From Aestuariivita sp. (lineage in GTDB: Bacteria > Pseudomonadota > Alphaproteobacteria > Rhodobacterales > Rhodobacteraceae): DNA of 64,000 bases. Every line of letters starts with the position of its first letter. The stretch's first letter is position 1. The position numbers and the translations under genes were made by a program. Positions 1-9,461 of the stretch are shown piece after piece. The notes beneath the pieces were generated by a model, which worked only from the letters and a program-made list of their open reading frames with translations, did no database searches and had not been told where the DNA came from. The stretch covers positions 124,001-188,000 of the forward strand of contig NZ_JAAWWD010000001.1 in NCBI RefSeq assembly GCF_021404545.1, written 5' to 3'.

Positions 1-1
1 T

Positions 2-481
2 CTTTATGCCGCGGGGGGCGCCGCCGTTTCACCGATGCAGGTGGCCTTTCCTGACGCGATCCGGGATGGCACGGTCTCTCGCGAGGCACTAAAGGCGATC
101 ATTACAGAGGATCCTGGCGCGCTGCCTCGTATCGAGGCGATTGTGCACCCGCTGGTCGCGCAGGATCGCGCGGCTTTCATCGCGCAAAGCACGGCTGATA
201 TCGTAGTTCTGGACATTCCCTTGCTGTTTGAGACTGGTGGCCAGGCTCGGGTGGATGCGACCGTCGTCGTTTCTGTGCCCGAGGATGTTCAGCGGGCCCG
301 GGTCTTGGCGCGGGGTACGATGACTGAAGATCAGTTTGAACAGATCAAGGCCAAACAGATGCCGGATGCGGAAAAGCGTGCACGCGCGGATTACGTGATC
401 ATAACCGACACGGTTGAACACGCCCGCGCTCAGGTTCATTCTGTTATCGCAGATGTGACAGACAGGTTTGGCGATGCGTGA
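2..481 (+). CDS. coaE: Dephospho-CoA kinase, 5'-truncated by the window edge
   Basis: This enzyme phosphorylates dephospho-CoA to CoA, the last step of CoA synthesis in the cytosol. The frame is open from base 2, and 159 residues are visible. The P-loop end (roughly 40 residues, judging from the family's length of about 200) lies outside the window. The segments LYAAGGAAVSPMQVAFP and VVLDIPLLFETGG are typical of CoaE, as is the late VVVSVPEDVQRARVLAR followed by an acidic/basic helix. The stop codon overlaps the ATG of dnaQ by 8 bases, so the two are co-translated. The ATG at 35 is internal and not the true start. Confidence 0.93.
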   Translation, partial: LYAAGGAAVSPMQVAFPDAIRDGTVSREALKAIITEDPGALPRIEAIVHPLVAQDRAAFIAQSTADIVVLDIPLLFETGGQARVDATVVVSVPEDVQRARVLARGTMTEDQFEQIKAKQMPDAEKRARADYVIITDTVEHARAQVHSVIADVTDRFGDA

Positions 482-1160
482 GATTGTCCTAGATACCGAG
501 ACGACAGGGTTCGATCCAGAAGCGGGGGACCGGATTGTCGAAATCGGTGCGGTCGAACTTTACAACCATGTGGCCACGGGCCGGACCTATCACCAGTATA
601 TCAATCCCGAACGCGCCATGCCGCAAGAGGCGTTCGAGATACACGGTCTGGGCGATGATTTCCTGCGCGACAAACCCAAATTCGCCGAGATCGGAGAGGC
701 GTTCCTCAGCTTTGTCGGAGATGCGAAACTGGTGATCCACAATGCCGCGTTCGACATGAAGTTCCTGAATGCCGAGCTGGGTTGGATGGGACTGCGGCAA
801 CTGCCCTTCGATCAGGCGATCGACACGCTATTGATCGCGCGCAAACGGTTTCCCGGATCGCCTGCGTCTTTGGATGCGCTGTGTCGTCGGTTCGCCATTG
901 ATAACTCGGCCCGGACATTGCACGGGGCGCTCCTCGATTCCGAAATCTTGGCAGAGGTGTATCTGGAACTGATCGGCGGCAGACAACCCGATTTCGCTTT
1001 GGCGACCGATCACCACTCCTCGACCGGAGAAAGCCTTCAGGACTGGCGGCCTGCACCTCGGACGCCGCCCTTACCCTCCCGGATTACCCCGGAAGAAGAG
1101 GCCGCACATCAGGCATTCGTTGACAAGTTGGGAGATGCGGCCCTGTGGGCGCGCAGGTAA
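474..1160 (+). CDS. dnaQ: DNA polymerase III epsilon subunit (proofreading exonuclease)
   Basis: This is the 3'-5' proofreading subunit of the replicative polymerase. The three DEDDh exonuclease motifs are visible: DTETTGFD near residue 7, HNAAFDMKFLNAEL near 90, and HGALLDSEILAEVY near 145. The C-terminal tail after about residue 175 is proline-rich and should be the linker that contacts the alpha subunit. I chose ATG 474 (MREIVLDTETTG) over the TTG two codons earlier because the protein then starts as in other DnaQ proteins. It overlaps coaE by 8 bases. The 228-residue length is normal for alphaproteobacteria. Confidence 0.95.
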   Translation: MREIVLDTETTGFDPEAGDRIVEIGAVELYNHVATGRTYHQYINPERAMPQEAFEIHGLGDDFLRDKPKFAEIGEAFLSFVGDAKLVIHNAAFDMKFLNAELGWMGLRQLPFDQAIDTLLIARKRFPGSPASLDALCRRFAIDNSARTLHGALLDSEILAEVYLELIGGRQPDFALATDHHSSTGESLQDWRPAPRTPPLPSRITPEEEAAHQAFVDKLGDAALWARR

Positions 1161-1179
1161 ACCCGCGCGCCGTCACTGA

Positions 1180-1716
1180 TCAGGCATCGCCGCCAGCATC
1201 CGCATCCGGTGCAGCATCGCCCTGGGCCGCTTGACGTCGGGCCAGTTCGGCGCGGTAAATCTGCATGAAATCAATGTTTTCCAGGTTCAGGGCCGGATAA
1301 CCGCCATCGCGGGTCACATCGCTGACGATGCGGCGCAGAAACGGAAACAGCATGCGCGGGCATTCGATCAGCAGGAAGGGGTGCATCTGCTCATCCGGCA
1401 CACCTTCGATATGGAAAATGCCGGTATAATCCAGCTCCAGCAGAAACAACTGCTCGCCGCCGGCTTTGGCCTTGGAACTGACATTGAGCTTGACTGACAC
1501 TTCGTATTGATTGTCGGGCTGGCGCTTCTTGGCATCCAGGTTCACCTGCACATTCACATCCGGCTGGACCTCGCCCGAGATGCCCTTCTGTGCCATAATG
1601 TTTTCAAACGACAAATCACGGATGAACTGGCCCAGGACCTTCATCTGAACCGCTTGCTGTTGCTGCTGAGGTTGCGGGGCCGCGGCCCCCGCCGCGCCGT
1701 TATCGGTCTCGGCCAT
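1180..1716 (-). CDS. secB: Protein-export chaperone SecB
   Basis: SecB is a tetrameric cytosolic chaperone that holds precursors unfolded and passes them to SecA. The 178-residue protein has the family core from about residue 25 to 160, with FIRDLSFENIMAQKG, DVNVQVNLDAK, LFLLELDYTGIF and ECPRMLFPFLRRIVSDVTRDGG. The N-terminus is a Gln/Ala-rich low-complexity stretch and the C-terminus is Asp/Ala-rich. The ATG at 1716 follows a strong AAGGAGA ribosome site, so the longer reading with 20 more residues is rejected. The gene converges with dnaQ, 19 bases away. Confidence 0.95.
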   Translation of the reverse strand: MAETDNGAAGAAAPQPQQQQQAVQMKVLGQFIRDLSFENIMAQKGISGEVQPDVNVQVNLDAKKRQPDNQYEVSVKLNVSSKAKAGGEQLFLLELDYTGIFHIEGVPDEQMHPFLLIECPRMLFPFLRRIVSDVTRDGGYPALNLENIDFMQIYRAELARRQAAQGDAAPDADAGGDA

Positions 1717-1772
1717 TGATAATCTCCTTGGATCTATGGTTGGCCGTTCTCTAGCAGCTTGCCGGGGGCGCC

Positions 1773-2255
1773 TCAATCCTTTGGAAGGTCGCCTTTTGTC
1801 CAGCCGGACGGGCCGTTTTGCGGGGTGCGATCGCGCACCTCCTCGAAATCTCCGTCAATGATGTCGTCCCGTGCGGGTGGCGGGCGGTGGCCCATTTCAA
1901 AATGGCGCACCGTGACCCGGGTCCGCACATACCGGTAAACGGCCAGCCGAACGGGCGGCATCAGCAACAGGAAACCGATGGCATCGGTGAAAAATCCAGG
2001 TGTCAGCAACAACGCGCCAGAGATCAGGATCATCGCGCCATGAGCCAGCGGTTCCGTTGGATCGCGCAGATCCGAAAACGAACTGCGCAATTGGCCAAGC
2101 GCCAAGAGCCCCTGGGCGCGCACCAACCAGGTGCCCAGAACGGCCGTCAGAACGACGATTGCCAAGGTCGGCCAAAGACCGATGGCGCCTCCGATTTGGA
2201 TAAACAATCCGATCTCGATCAGAGGAACCAGCAGGAAGGCTAGAAAAAGATACAT
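1773..2255 (-). CDS. fxsA: FxsA family membrane protein
   Basis: This is a small inner-membrane protein of the FxsA/YjeG family. In E. coli its overproduction relieves exclusion of phage T7 by the F plasmid; its normal role is not known. The 160-residue protein starts with a hydrophobic segment (MYLFLAFLLVPLIEIGLFI) carrying the family's P-x-x-E pattern. Further membrane segments follow near residues 25-45 and 70-105 (ILISGALLLTPGFFTDAIGFLLL, with the characteristic TPGF.TD). The C-terminus is charged and cytosolic. The ATG at 2255 was chosen because it puts the membrane segment at the N-terminus. The gene is divergent from the Tim44-like gene. Confidence 0.85.
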   Translation of the reverse strand: MYLFLAFLLVPLIEIGLFIQIGGAIGLWPTLAIVVLTAVLGTWLVRAQGLLALGQLRSSFSDLRDPTEPLAHGAMILISGALLLTPGFFTDAIGFLLLMPPVRLAVYRYVRTRVTVRHFEMGHRPPPARDDIIDGDFEEVRDRTPQNGPSGWTKGDLPKD

Positions 2256-2364
2256 GAACCTGCGTACTCCATTCGGTGCGGGCAGTAGACTTATGCCTAC
2301 CCGACCCCTACATAAGGCCCAACAACCGCCCTTACAAAGCCCCTTGCCTGAAAAGAGGTTCTTA

Positions 2365-3021
2365 ATGAATTCCCCCCTGATCCAGCTTCTTGTGCTGGCC
2401 GGTATCGCCGTTTTTCTGATCTTGCGCCTGAAAAGTGTGCTTGGGACGCGGGAAGGTTTCGAAAAACCGCCCCTCCCACGCCCCTCATCCGCGCCGTCCC
2501 GTCCCGATTTCGAGGTGATCGAAGGGGGACCGGATCGCGATATCACGGACTATGTCGAGGAAGGCAGCGCCGCGGCCGAGGCCCTGGCCGAGATGAAGCG
2601 GGTCGAGCCTTCGTTTTCGGTCAGCGAATTTGTGCAAGGGTCACGCGGCGCCTATGAAATGATCGTGATGGGGTTCGAGCGTGGCGAACTGGATGACATT
2701 CAGCCCTTCATCGCCGAGGATGTGTTCGACACCTTTGTCGATGTCGTGGCCGCGCGTGAAGATCAGGGCCTGACCATCGAGGCCGAGTTTATCGGCGTGC
2801 GGGAAGTACGCGTCGAGAATGTGGAGTTTGACCCAGATACCGCCGAGGCACAGATAACCATGCGTTTCGTGGCCGAGCTGACTTCGGTCGTGCGTGATCG
2901 CGGGGGTGACATCGTTGAAGGCGATCCAAAGGCGGTCAAGCGCCAGAAGGATACCTGGGTCTTTGCCCGTCCCATGGGCACCGATGACCCCAATTGGCGC
3001 CTTGTTGCAACGGACGCATGA
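2365..3021 (+). CDS. Tim44/TimA-type membrane-anchored protein
   Basis: The 218-residue protein has one N-terminal membrane segment (residues 5-22), a Pro/Ser-rich linker, and a Tim44-like domain from about residue 75 to the end. The domain includes SRGAYEMIVMGFERGELD, IEAEFIGVREVRVENVEF and DTWVFARP. The same fold occurs in the mitochondrial import motor and in MRPL45. In alphaproteobacteria the gene usually sits beside secB/fxsA and mltA, as here. A role in inner-membrane protein handling is inferred, not shown. The ATG at 2365 directly precedes the membrane segment. The stop overlaps mltA as ATGA. Confidence 0.85.
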   Translation: MNSPLIQLLVLAGIAVFLILRLKSVLGTREGFEKPPLPRPSSAPSRPDFEVIEGGPDRDITDYVEEGSAAAEALAEMKRVEPSFSVSEFVQGSRGAYEMIVMGFERGELDDIQPFIAEDVFDTFVDVVAAREDQGLTIEAEFIGVREVRVENVEFDPDTAEAQITMRFVAELTSVVRDRGGDIVEGDPKAVKRQKDTWVFARPMGTDDPNWRLVATDA

Positions 3022-4073
3022 TTGCGACGCTTCGGGCGGCGTTGATGGCAGTGGCGGTTATGGCCGCCGCTGACGCTGCCCGGGCGGAAACCACCTATCG
3101 GATCCTGTCCTTCGATCAGCTCGACGGTTGGGACAAAGATGATCACCGGTCCGCACTGTCCGTGTTCTTGAACACCTGCACCGACTTCAACGATCCAGAT
3201 GAGCCTGATTGGTCCTCGCTCTGCGCGTTGGCCCATACCGAGCGGCCCGAGAATGCGCGCGCGTTCTTTGAGCTTTTCTTTCGTCCAGTCTTGGTCGAGG
3301 ACGGTGCAGATCCGCTGTTCACCGGTTATTTTGAGCCCGAATTGACAGGATCCCGCTATCCGACCTCCCGCTATCGGTTTCCGATCTACAAAATGCCACC
3401 CGAAGCGCGCGATCAAAATCCGTGGCTGACCCGGCGCGAGATCCTGACCAGCGGGGTGATGGATAATCGCGGGCTTGAGATTGCCTGGGTCGACGACCCG
3501 GTCGAACTGTTTTTCCTGCAAATTCAGGGGTCTGGCCGTGTGCGGTTGCCGAACGGCGATTATTTGCGAGTGGGGTATGGCGGCGCGAACGGCCATCCCT
3601 ACCGCTCAATCGGGGTCGAGCTGGTGCGCCGTGGCGTCTATGCGCCCCATCAGGTCAGCGCTCAGGTGATCCAGAACTGGGTTCGGCGTAATCCGGTCGA
3701 GGGGCAGGACCTCCTCTTTCATAACCCGTCTTATGTTTTTTTTCGTGAGGTGAGTGAGGTCCCTGCGGATCGCGGTCCGCTTGGCGCGATGAACCGGTCG
3801 GTTACGGCATTGCGGTCGATCGCCGTGGATCCTGCTTTTCATCCTCTTGGCGCTCCGGTCTGGATCGAAAAGGATGGCGAGGGTCCCATGCGGCGGCTCA
3901 TGATCGCGCAGGACACAGGGTCGGCCATCAAAGGGGCGCAACGCGCGGATATCTTCTTTGGCACTGGAGATGTGGCTGGACAGGCAGCCGGGCGGCTGCG
4001 CGATCCGGGGCGTATGCTGACATTGCTGCCCATTCAACGCGCCTATGCCCTGTTGCCTGAGGGCGCCTCATGA
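3018..4073 (+). CDS. mltA: Membrane-bound lytic murein transglycosylase A
   Basis: This periplasmic enzyme cuts the MurNAc-GlcNAc bond of peptidoglycan, leaving 1,6-anhydro ends. The 351-residue protein has a signal peptide (residues 1-23, ending ADAARA). The MltA domain includes FTGYFEPELTGSR and FFLQIQGSGRV, and the C-terminal 3D domain includes AQDTGSAIKGAQRADIFFG with the acidic catalytic region. There is no lipobox cysteine, so it may be periplasmic or anchored by uncleaved signal rather than a lipoprotein. The start overlaps the Tim44-like stop (ATGA) and the stop overlaps the smr start (ATGA), so the three genes form one operon. Confidence 0.93.
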   Translation: MIATLRAALMAVAVMAAADAARAETTYRILSFDQLDGWDKDDHRSALSVFLNTCTDFNDPDEPDWSSLCALAHTERPENARAFFELFFRPVLVEDGADPLFTGYFEPELTGSRYPTSRYRFPIYKMPPEARDQNPWLTRREILTSGVMDNRGLEIAWVDDPVELFFLQIQGSGRVRLPNGDYLRVGYGGANGHPYRSIGVELVRRGVYAPHQVSAQVIQNWVRRNPVEGQDLLFHNPSYVFFREVSEVPADRGPLGAMNRSVTALRSIAVDPAFHPLGAPVWIEKDGEGPMRRLMIAQDTGSAIKGAQRADIFFGTGDVAGQAAGRLRDPGRMLTLLPIQRAYALLPEGAS

Positions 4074-4666
4074 GCAAACGCCGGTTGCGACCGGATGAAC
4101 TCGCGCTGTGGCAACAGGTGGCCGACCGAACCGAGCGATTGCATCCCGAACGCAAGACGCGGTCATTGCCAAGCCCGCGGCCCGACGATCGCAAACACGA
4201 TGCGCTGAGGGAAGATTTTTCGATAGATGCCCCGTTTACTGTCGGGGTTAAGGCAGGCAAGACAGCGACACGGCATGATTTGCGACCGGCGCGGGGCGAT
4301 AGCCTGTCGACCGCACCAGTGCAGATGGACCGCAAATCGTTTGCCAAGATGAAGCGCGGTAAGCTTAAACCCGAGGCGCGGATCGACCTCCACGGGATGA
4401 CACTGGACAGGGCACATCCCGCGCTGACACGGTTTATCCTGACTTCCCAGGCGGCGGGACGGCGGCTGGTTCTGGTGATTACGGGGAAAGGCAAGCAGTC
4501 TCAAGAGCCCGGACCCATCCCCCGCCCCCGCGGCGTGTTGCGCCACCAGGTACCGGGTTGGTTGTCGACCCCGCCGTTGAAGCAGGCGGTTTTGCAGATC
4601 ACCCCCGCGCATGTCAGCCACGGTGGCGAGGGCGCATATTATGTCTATCTCCGACGGCAACGCTAG
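4070..4666 (+). CDS. Smr domain protein (YdaL/SmrA type)
   Basis: The 198-residue protein has a basic N-terminal half without recognisable domain and a C-terminal Smr domain from about residue 100. That domain shows the family signature RIDLHGMTLDRAHPALTRFI (the D-L-H-G motif), VLVITGKGKQS, GVLRHQVPGWL and a late AHVSHGGEGAYYVYLRR. Smr domains act as nucleases on DNA or stalled-ribosome mRNA in some families; the target here is unknown. It is the third gene of the tim44-mltA-smr operon. Its TAG stop and that of the converging MFS gene share the palindrome CTAG at 4663-4666. Confidence 0.88.
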   Translation: MSKRRLRPDELALWQQVADRTERLHPERKTRSLPSPRPDDRKHDALREDFSIDAPFTVGVKAGKTATRHDLRPARGDSLSTAPVQMDRKSFAKMKRGKLKPEARIDLHGMTLDRAHPALTRFILTSQAAGRRLVLVITGKGKQSQEPGPIPRPRGVLRHQVPGWLSTPPLKQAVLQITPAHVSHGGEGAYYVYLRRQR

Positions 4667-5895
4667 TCCGCTCCTGCCGTACGCGACCGCGATATGCCGA
4701 ACCACGTCATCATGCAGGCAAAGAGAAAGTAGACCGAAACCGCGATAAACTGTGTCTCAAGCCCGACGCCGAGATCAATCAGTACGCCGGTCAGCCCCGG
4801 TCCGATGGCAGACCCCAGAACCATGACCGCTGCCGCCATCGCCTTGATCGAACCGATGTGGCGGGTGCCGTAGAACTCGGCCCAGAATGCGTTGGGTATG
4901 GTCGAATTCGCGCCCGTGCTCATCGCCAGAAACAGAAAACCGACCCAGGCCAGAGTCGCGTCCGTTACCCAGGAAAACGCCAGAAAGCTCAGGACCATGG
5001 GCAACTGATAGACTGGCATCAACCGGGCTGTGCCCCATCTATCCAGCGCCCAGCCCGAAGCCAGCATCGCCACCACCGACATGGCCGTATAAAGCGGGAA
5101 ATAGGCGACCAGTTCGATATGGGCCCAGCCCTTGATCTGGGCAAAATGGACCTGATGAAAGAAGAACGCGGTGTTGAAGGCAGACGGTCCCAAAAGCGCT
5201 GGAATGATGAACCAAAAGAGCGGATGGCGCAGCGCCTGACCCCGGGTCCAATGCCGCCCATCCATGCCTGATGACGGGTTTTCGGCCGCAATATCGCGCG
5301 GTGTACGTTCCTGCCGCAACAGCAGTGACAAGAGCGGCAGGCCCAGCAAGGCAATCCCGGCCGCCAACATCCACAGGATCCGCCAGTCGACAAAGGCCAG
5401 AAGCAGGACGAACCCAATCGGTAGCAGCGCTTCGCCCAGCGAAAACCCCAGCAGAGCGACCGACAACGCCTTACCGCGCGTGGCGACGAACCAGCGCGCC
5501 ATCGCAACGACTGCGATGTGGCTCACCATCCCCTGCCCGGTAAAGCGCAGCGCAAAGATCACCAGTGGCAAAAGCCAGACCGTGTTCACGAATGCCATCG
5601 ACAGGCAAGCCAGCGCCAGCCCCACCAGAACTACCGGTCCAAGGAGCCGCACTCGAAAGAGGTCCGTCAGGCTGCCTGCCCAGATCATCGCAATGGCCGA
5701 TGCGGTGGTGCCCAGGGAATAGAGGCTGCCCCAAGCCCCATGCGACAGCCCAAAGGTCGTGCGAATCTCTCCGGCGAAGATCGAGATGAAGAATGTCTGA
5801 CCAAAGCTGGACAGGAACGTCAGAATGACACCGACCGAGAGCCATTTTGCATTTCGGACCAGAAAGCTTTGCCCTACCGGGACTGAGAGGCGCAT
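4663..5895 (-). CDS. Major facilitator superfamily transporter
   Basis: This 410-residue protein has about twelve hydrophobic segments, the MFS fold. The first cytosolic loop carries a weak form of the MFS signature (WAGSLTDLFRVRLLGP), and LDRWGTARLMPVYQL is the matching second-half loop. It resembles the monocarboxylate/oxalate-formate type of MFS by general layout, but no substrate can be read from the sequence. The start MRLSVPVGQSFLVRN at 5895 leaves 22 bases to the hydrolase gene upstream, so the two are likely transcribed together. Confidence 0.8.
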   Translation of the reverse strand: MRLSVPVGQSFLVRNAKWLSVGVILTFLSSFGQTFFISIFAGEIRTTFGLSHGAWGSLYSLGTTASAIAMIWAGSLTDLFRVRLLGPVVLVGLALACLSMAFVNTVWLLPLVIFALRFTGQGMVSHIAVVAMARWFVATRGKALSVALLGFSLGEALLPIGFVLLLAFVDWRILWMLAAGIALLGLPLLSLLLRQERTPRDIAAENPSSGMDGRHWTRGQALRHPLFWFIIPALLGPSAFNTAFFFHQVHFAQIKGWAHIELVAYFPLYTAMSVVAMLASGWALDRWGTARLMPVYQLPMVLSFLAFSWVTDATLAWVGFLFLAMSTGANSTIPNAFWAEFYGTRHIGSIKAMAAAVMVLGSAIGPGLTGVLIDLGVGLETQFIAVSVYFLFACMMTWFGISRSRTAGAD

Positions 5896-5917
5896 ATGGT
5901 CTGTCGGATTGGCATGG

Positions 5918-7021
5918 CTAGCGCGCGAATGGTCTCAGGACGATCTCGGTCGCGTTCTGAACGATCACCCGTTCGGCACCAAGAAAGGGGGCTGGCGTTC
6001 CGCTCTGACCGCGCAAGAATTCTCGATCCAGGTTTTCGGATCGCTGGAACATCGCGATCAGCGCTGGGGACGAGGCCGGCACGAAGTGGTTGAGCCCGGG
6101 TCCTTCGGAAAAGGCTGTAACGTCGACCACGGCGACCGGCAGATCGGCGACCAACGCGACATCCGTCAGATTGCCCAGCCGTGACGGCAATCCCGTCAGG
6201 CCAGCGGACAGGCGCAACGCCCGGTCCCTGCGTGACGCGAAAATCACGAACGGGTCCGGCACGTTCCGGATCTGAGACATCTGGGACCGAAACACATCAA
6301 TGTCGATATCGGGAGAGATGAGCATCACCCCCGACAGGTTGCGCCCGGTCCAGCCCGGTTCCTGTTTTTCGATCTGGCGCAGCGTTTCCATCGCCAGTTC
6401 CGCCCCCATCGAATGGGCCACCAGCACAATCTGACCGCTGCGTGAGGAATGCACATTGCGCAGCAACTCTTCGAGCCCGTCGCGCGCAAATTGAACGCTG
6501 TCGCGGTCATACTCATATCCCAACGCATGCCCGCGGCTGGGCCAGGAATAGACGATCATCGCGCCGGGAACCTCAAGATCGTATTGGATCTGTGCGGCCC
6601 GAAAGAGCGAATCCGAGAACGAATTGTTAAAGCCATGCACAAAAACAGTCACCTCGCGCTCGGGCAGTATGCGTCGCCCTGGATTGGCCCGCAACGCGCG
6701 CTGAAACGCGGTGGTGGATGGGAAACCGACCTCTTCAGCAATGACAAAATCCACCAATGGATCAGGCGTGGCGCCACCATTGGATACCTGGCCAGGCATG
6801 CGATTGGGAGGCACCGAAATCTCAGTCACGCCAAGGCGCAAATCAGACGTGCGTCCAAATCCCAATGCGCCATCCGGATTCGGCGCGCGGGTGGTTCCGA
6901 AAAAGACGCGTTCGGTCGGGGCCACCTCGGCTGCCTGTGGCACGACCGGTGCGATCATACGATCGACCGTGGCACAGGCCGACACCGCAAAGACAAGCAG
7001 GAAAACGATAATCGGGCGCAA
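5918..7021 (-). CDS. Alpha/beta hydrolase lipoprotein (DUF900 type)
   Basis: The 367-residue protein begins with a lipoprotein signal (hydrophobic residues 4-14, lipobox VSAC, cysteine at 16), so it is probably attached to a membrane on the periplasmic side. The DUF900-type alpha/beta hydrolase fold follows: RVFFGTTRAPNPDG near 40, VTVFVHGFNNSFSDSLFRAAQ near 125, and the nucleophile elbow LVAHSMGAELA near 200. A late D and H complete the triad (candidates NLTDVALVADLP and LNHFVP). The substrate is unknown. It lies 59 bases downstream of hslU and may belong to the same transcript. Confidence 0.8.
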   Translation of the reverse strand: MRPIIVFLLVFAVSACATVDRMIAPVVPQAAEVAPTERVFFGTTRAPNPDGALGFGRTSDLRLGVTEISVPPNRMPGQVSNGGATPDPLVDFVIAEEVGFPSTTAFQRALRANPGRRILPEREVTVFVHGFNNSFSDSLFRAAQIQYDLEVPGAMIVYSWPSRGHALGYEYDRDSVQFARDGLEELLRNVHSSRSGQIVLVAHSMGAELAMETLRQIEKQEPGWTGRNLSGVMLISPDIDIDVFRSQMSQIRNVPDPFVIFASRRDRALRLSAGLTGLPSRLGNLTDVALVADLPVAVVDVTAFSEGPGLNHFVPASSPALIAMFQRSENLDREFLRGQSGTPAPFLGAERVIVQNATEIVLRPFAR

Positions 7022-7079
7022 GAGGGACAGTCCTGATCGGAATGACTGCCCGCACCCTAGCTGTCATTCCCGGTTCGGG

Positions 7080-8387
7080 CTAGAGCACATAGCGGCTGAT
7101 ATCGGCCGATCTGGCGAGCGCACCCAGGTTGTCTTCGACAAAGGCGGCGTTAACCTCGATCGCGTCGCCCGCCCGGTCCGGTGCGGTAAAGGACAGCTCC
7201 TCAAACACCCGTTCCATCACCGTATAGAGTCTGCGCGCCCCGATGTTTTCCACGCTTTGGTTTACCTCTGCCGCGATATGGGCCAGCGCCTGAATGCCAT
7301 CCTTGGTAAAGGTGACGGTGACCTCTTCGGTGCCCATCAGCGCCGAATACTGCAAGGTCAACGCGTTGTCGGTTTCGGTGAGGATGCGCACGAAATCCGC
7401 CTCGGTCAGGGCCCGCAGTTCGACCCGGATCGGCAACCGGCCCTGAAGCTCGGGCAAAAGATCGGAGGGTTTGGCGATGTGAAAGGCGCCCGACGCGATA
7501 AAAAGGATATGGTCGGTCTTGACCGGCCCGTGTTTGGTGCTGACGCTCGTGCCCTCGATCAGGGGCAGTAGATCGCGTTGCACCCCCTCGCGGCTGACAT
7601 CGCCACCGCGCGCATCGGATCGCGCGCAAACCTTGTCGATCTCATCGAGAAAGACGATCCCGTTCTCCTCAACCGCGCTCAGCGCCGTTCGGGTCACAGC
7701 CTCGTCATCCAGGAGCTTGTCAGCCTCCTCCCCGATCAGGATGTCATAACTGTCGGCGACGCTCAGCCGCTTGCGTACTGTACGTTGCCCGAAGGCCTTG
7801 CCGAAAAGATCGCCGATATTCATCATGCCCATGTTTGCGCCGGGCTGTCCGGGGATATCCAGCATCGGCATCGGGTTAGAAGTGTCCGCCACATCCAGCT
7901 CGATCATGGTGTCGTCCAGCTCCCCCGCGCTCAGCTTCTTGCGGAACATTTCACGAGTGGCTTCGCGCGCATCCTCTCCGGCAATGGCGGCGATTACGCG
8001 CTCTTCGGCGGCATGATGAGCCTTGGCCTTGACCTCCTCGCGCATGTAATCCCGGGTCATCGCGATGGCCGCATCCACCAGATCCCGCACAATCTGTTCC
8101 ACATCCCGCCCGACATAGCCCACTTCGGTGAATTTGGTGGCCTCCACCTTGATAAAGGGCGCGCGGGCCAGTTTCGCCAGACGGCGGCTGATCTCGGTCT
8201 TGCCGACACCTGTTGGGCCAATCATCAGGATGTTTTTGGGGTACACCTCATCCCGCAGATCGTCGGCCAGCTGTTTGCGACGCCACCGGTTGCGCAGCGC
8301 CACCGCGACGGCGCGTTTGGCATCCGATTGTCCGATGATGAACCGGTCCAACTCGGACACGATTTCGCGGGGGGTCAGGTCAGTCAT
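7080..8387 (-). CDS. hslU: HslU, ATPase subunit of the HslUV protease
   Basis: This AAA+ unfoldase feeds substrates to HslV. The 435-residue protein starts [20 protein letters not shown]. It has Walker [22 protein letters not shown] near 57-65, the pore loop [15 protein letters not shown] (GYVG), a family-specific I domain about residues 110-235, and Walker [11 protein letters not shown] near 245. The [16 protein letters not shown] sensor-2 region and the terminal ISRYVL tail that docks into HslV are also present. It is in an operon after hslV, separated from it by a membrane-protein gene. Confidence 0.97.
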   Translation of the reverse strand: MTDLTPREIVSELDRFIIGQSDAKRAVAVALRNRWRRKQLADDLRDEVYPKNILMIGPTGVGKTEISRRLAKLARAPFIKVEATKFTEVGYVGRDVEQIVRDLVDAAIAMTRDYMREEVKAKAHHAAEERVIAAIAGEDAREATREMFRKKLSAGELDDTMIELDVADTSNPMPMLDIPGQPGANMGMMNIGDLFGKAFGQRTVRKRLSVADSYDILIGEEADKLLDDEAVTRTALSAVEENGIVFLDEIDKVCARSDARGGDVSREGVQRDLLPLIEGTSVSTKHGPVKTDHILFIASGAFHIAKPSDLLPELQGRLPIRVELRALTEADFVRILTETDNALTLQYSALMGTEEVTVTFTKDGIQALAHIAAEVNQSVENIGARRLYTVMERVFEELSFTAPDRAGDAIEVNAAFVEDNLGALARSADISRYVL

Positions 8388-8396
8388 GAGGGCTCC

Positions 8397-9461
8397 TCAG
8401 GCAGAGGGTGGAAGACGATGCAGAGGCAGGACGGGTGCAAACCCGCGCAGCAACACTGCGCGCAGCCGTTCCCAGGTGGCTCCTAAAAGAACAAGCGTGA
8501 GGCCAAGGATCAGGATGCCGTATCCCGCCCCGTCCCCGTCAAAAACGGTCGAGCTGAGCGCGACGCAATAGCCCACAGCCGCGATCAGGAAGGACCGGCG
8601 GTCGATGATCACGGCGACGATGGCAAAGAACAACAAGAACCCGGCCAACACGGCGTACCCGGTGTTGGTGTCCTGCTGGAACAGGGTCAGCGCGACGGTG
8701 TTGACCAACGCGGGCGCTGCGATCACATGCAGCCAAAAGCCGTTCGCCGCCCGGCGGGTCACACGGTGCGGGTCCGACATGTCAAAGATCATGGCGCCCG
8801 CAAACACGGCGATCCCGATGGCCAGCGTCACCCAAGCAAAGGGCCCATCCCCCGACAAAAGGAAGATATCCATCGGCGTTTCCGGTGTCCCGGCACCGGC
8901 CGCTGTCCAGATCAGCGCGACGGCAAATGCCCCCAGCGCGATCATCGCCATCGCAAACGGTACCCTAAAGCGCAGCCAATAGACGCATATCGCCAATGTC
9001 GCCAATGCGGTAGGCAAGGGCAGGCTTTGGTAATCCTCCTGCCCGATCATGAACGGCTCCGACAGGGCGGCGGCAAACCCGCCCAGCGCGTTCAACGCCC
9101 AGAGGACCGAGAGAGCGATAGCGGGCGCCACCATGCGGCGGCGGCGGATGAAATATTCCGACAACAGCCAGATCAGAACTGCACCGGCCAGCGCCAGCAT
9201 TACGGCCTGACGGATCAACCCGCCCGTCTCGGGCCGGATCAGGATGCTGCCCACAGCAAACCAGCCCATGGCAAGGATCACCAGACCGACAACGATAAAG
9301 ATCTCGTTGAACCCTTTGAACAGCTCGAACGGCTCATCGCCGGGGGCCAAGTTCTCTCGTGCGCCGCGCCGCACATCGGCAAGGCTTGCCAGCGATGCCG
9401 CCTGCGCCTCGCTCAGGATCCCGGCGGCCACGGCGGCGCGCAGGTCGTCGCGGGCGATCAT
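8397..9461 (-). CDS. Multi-pass membrane protein between hslV and hslU
   Basis: The 354-residue protein has a soluble N-terminal part ([27 protein letters not shown]), which resembles the helix at the start of DUF2157-type membrane proteins. About nine hydrophobic segments follow from residue 50 on. No catalytic motif is visible. The start overlaps the hslV stop (ATGA) and the stop lies 9 bases before hslU, so it is translated with the protease subunits. A functional link to HslUV is suggested only by that position. The DUF2157 relationship is from memory of the family layout. Confidence 0.7.
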   Translation of the reverse strand: MIARDDLRAAVAAGILSEAQAASLASLADVRRGARENLAPGDEPFELFKGFNEIFIVVGLVILAMGWFAVGSILIRPETGGLIRQAVMLALAGAVLIWLLSEYFIRRRRMVAPAIALSVLWALNALGGFAAALSEPFMIGQEDYQSLPLPTALATLAICVYWLRFRVPFAMAMIALGAFAVALIWTAAGAGTPETPMDIFLLSGDGPFAWVTLAIGIAVFAGAMIFDMSDPHRVTRRAANGFWLHVIAAPALVNTVALTLFQQDTNTGYAVLAGFLLFFAIVAVIIDRRSFLIAAVGYCVALSSTVFDGDGAGYGILILGLTLVLLGATWERLRAVLLRGFAPVLPLHRLPPSA

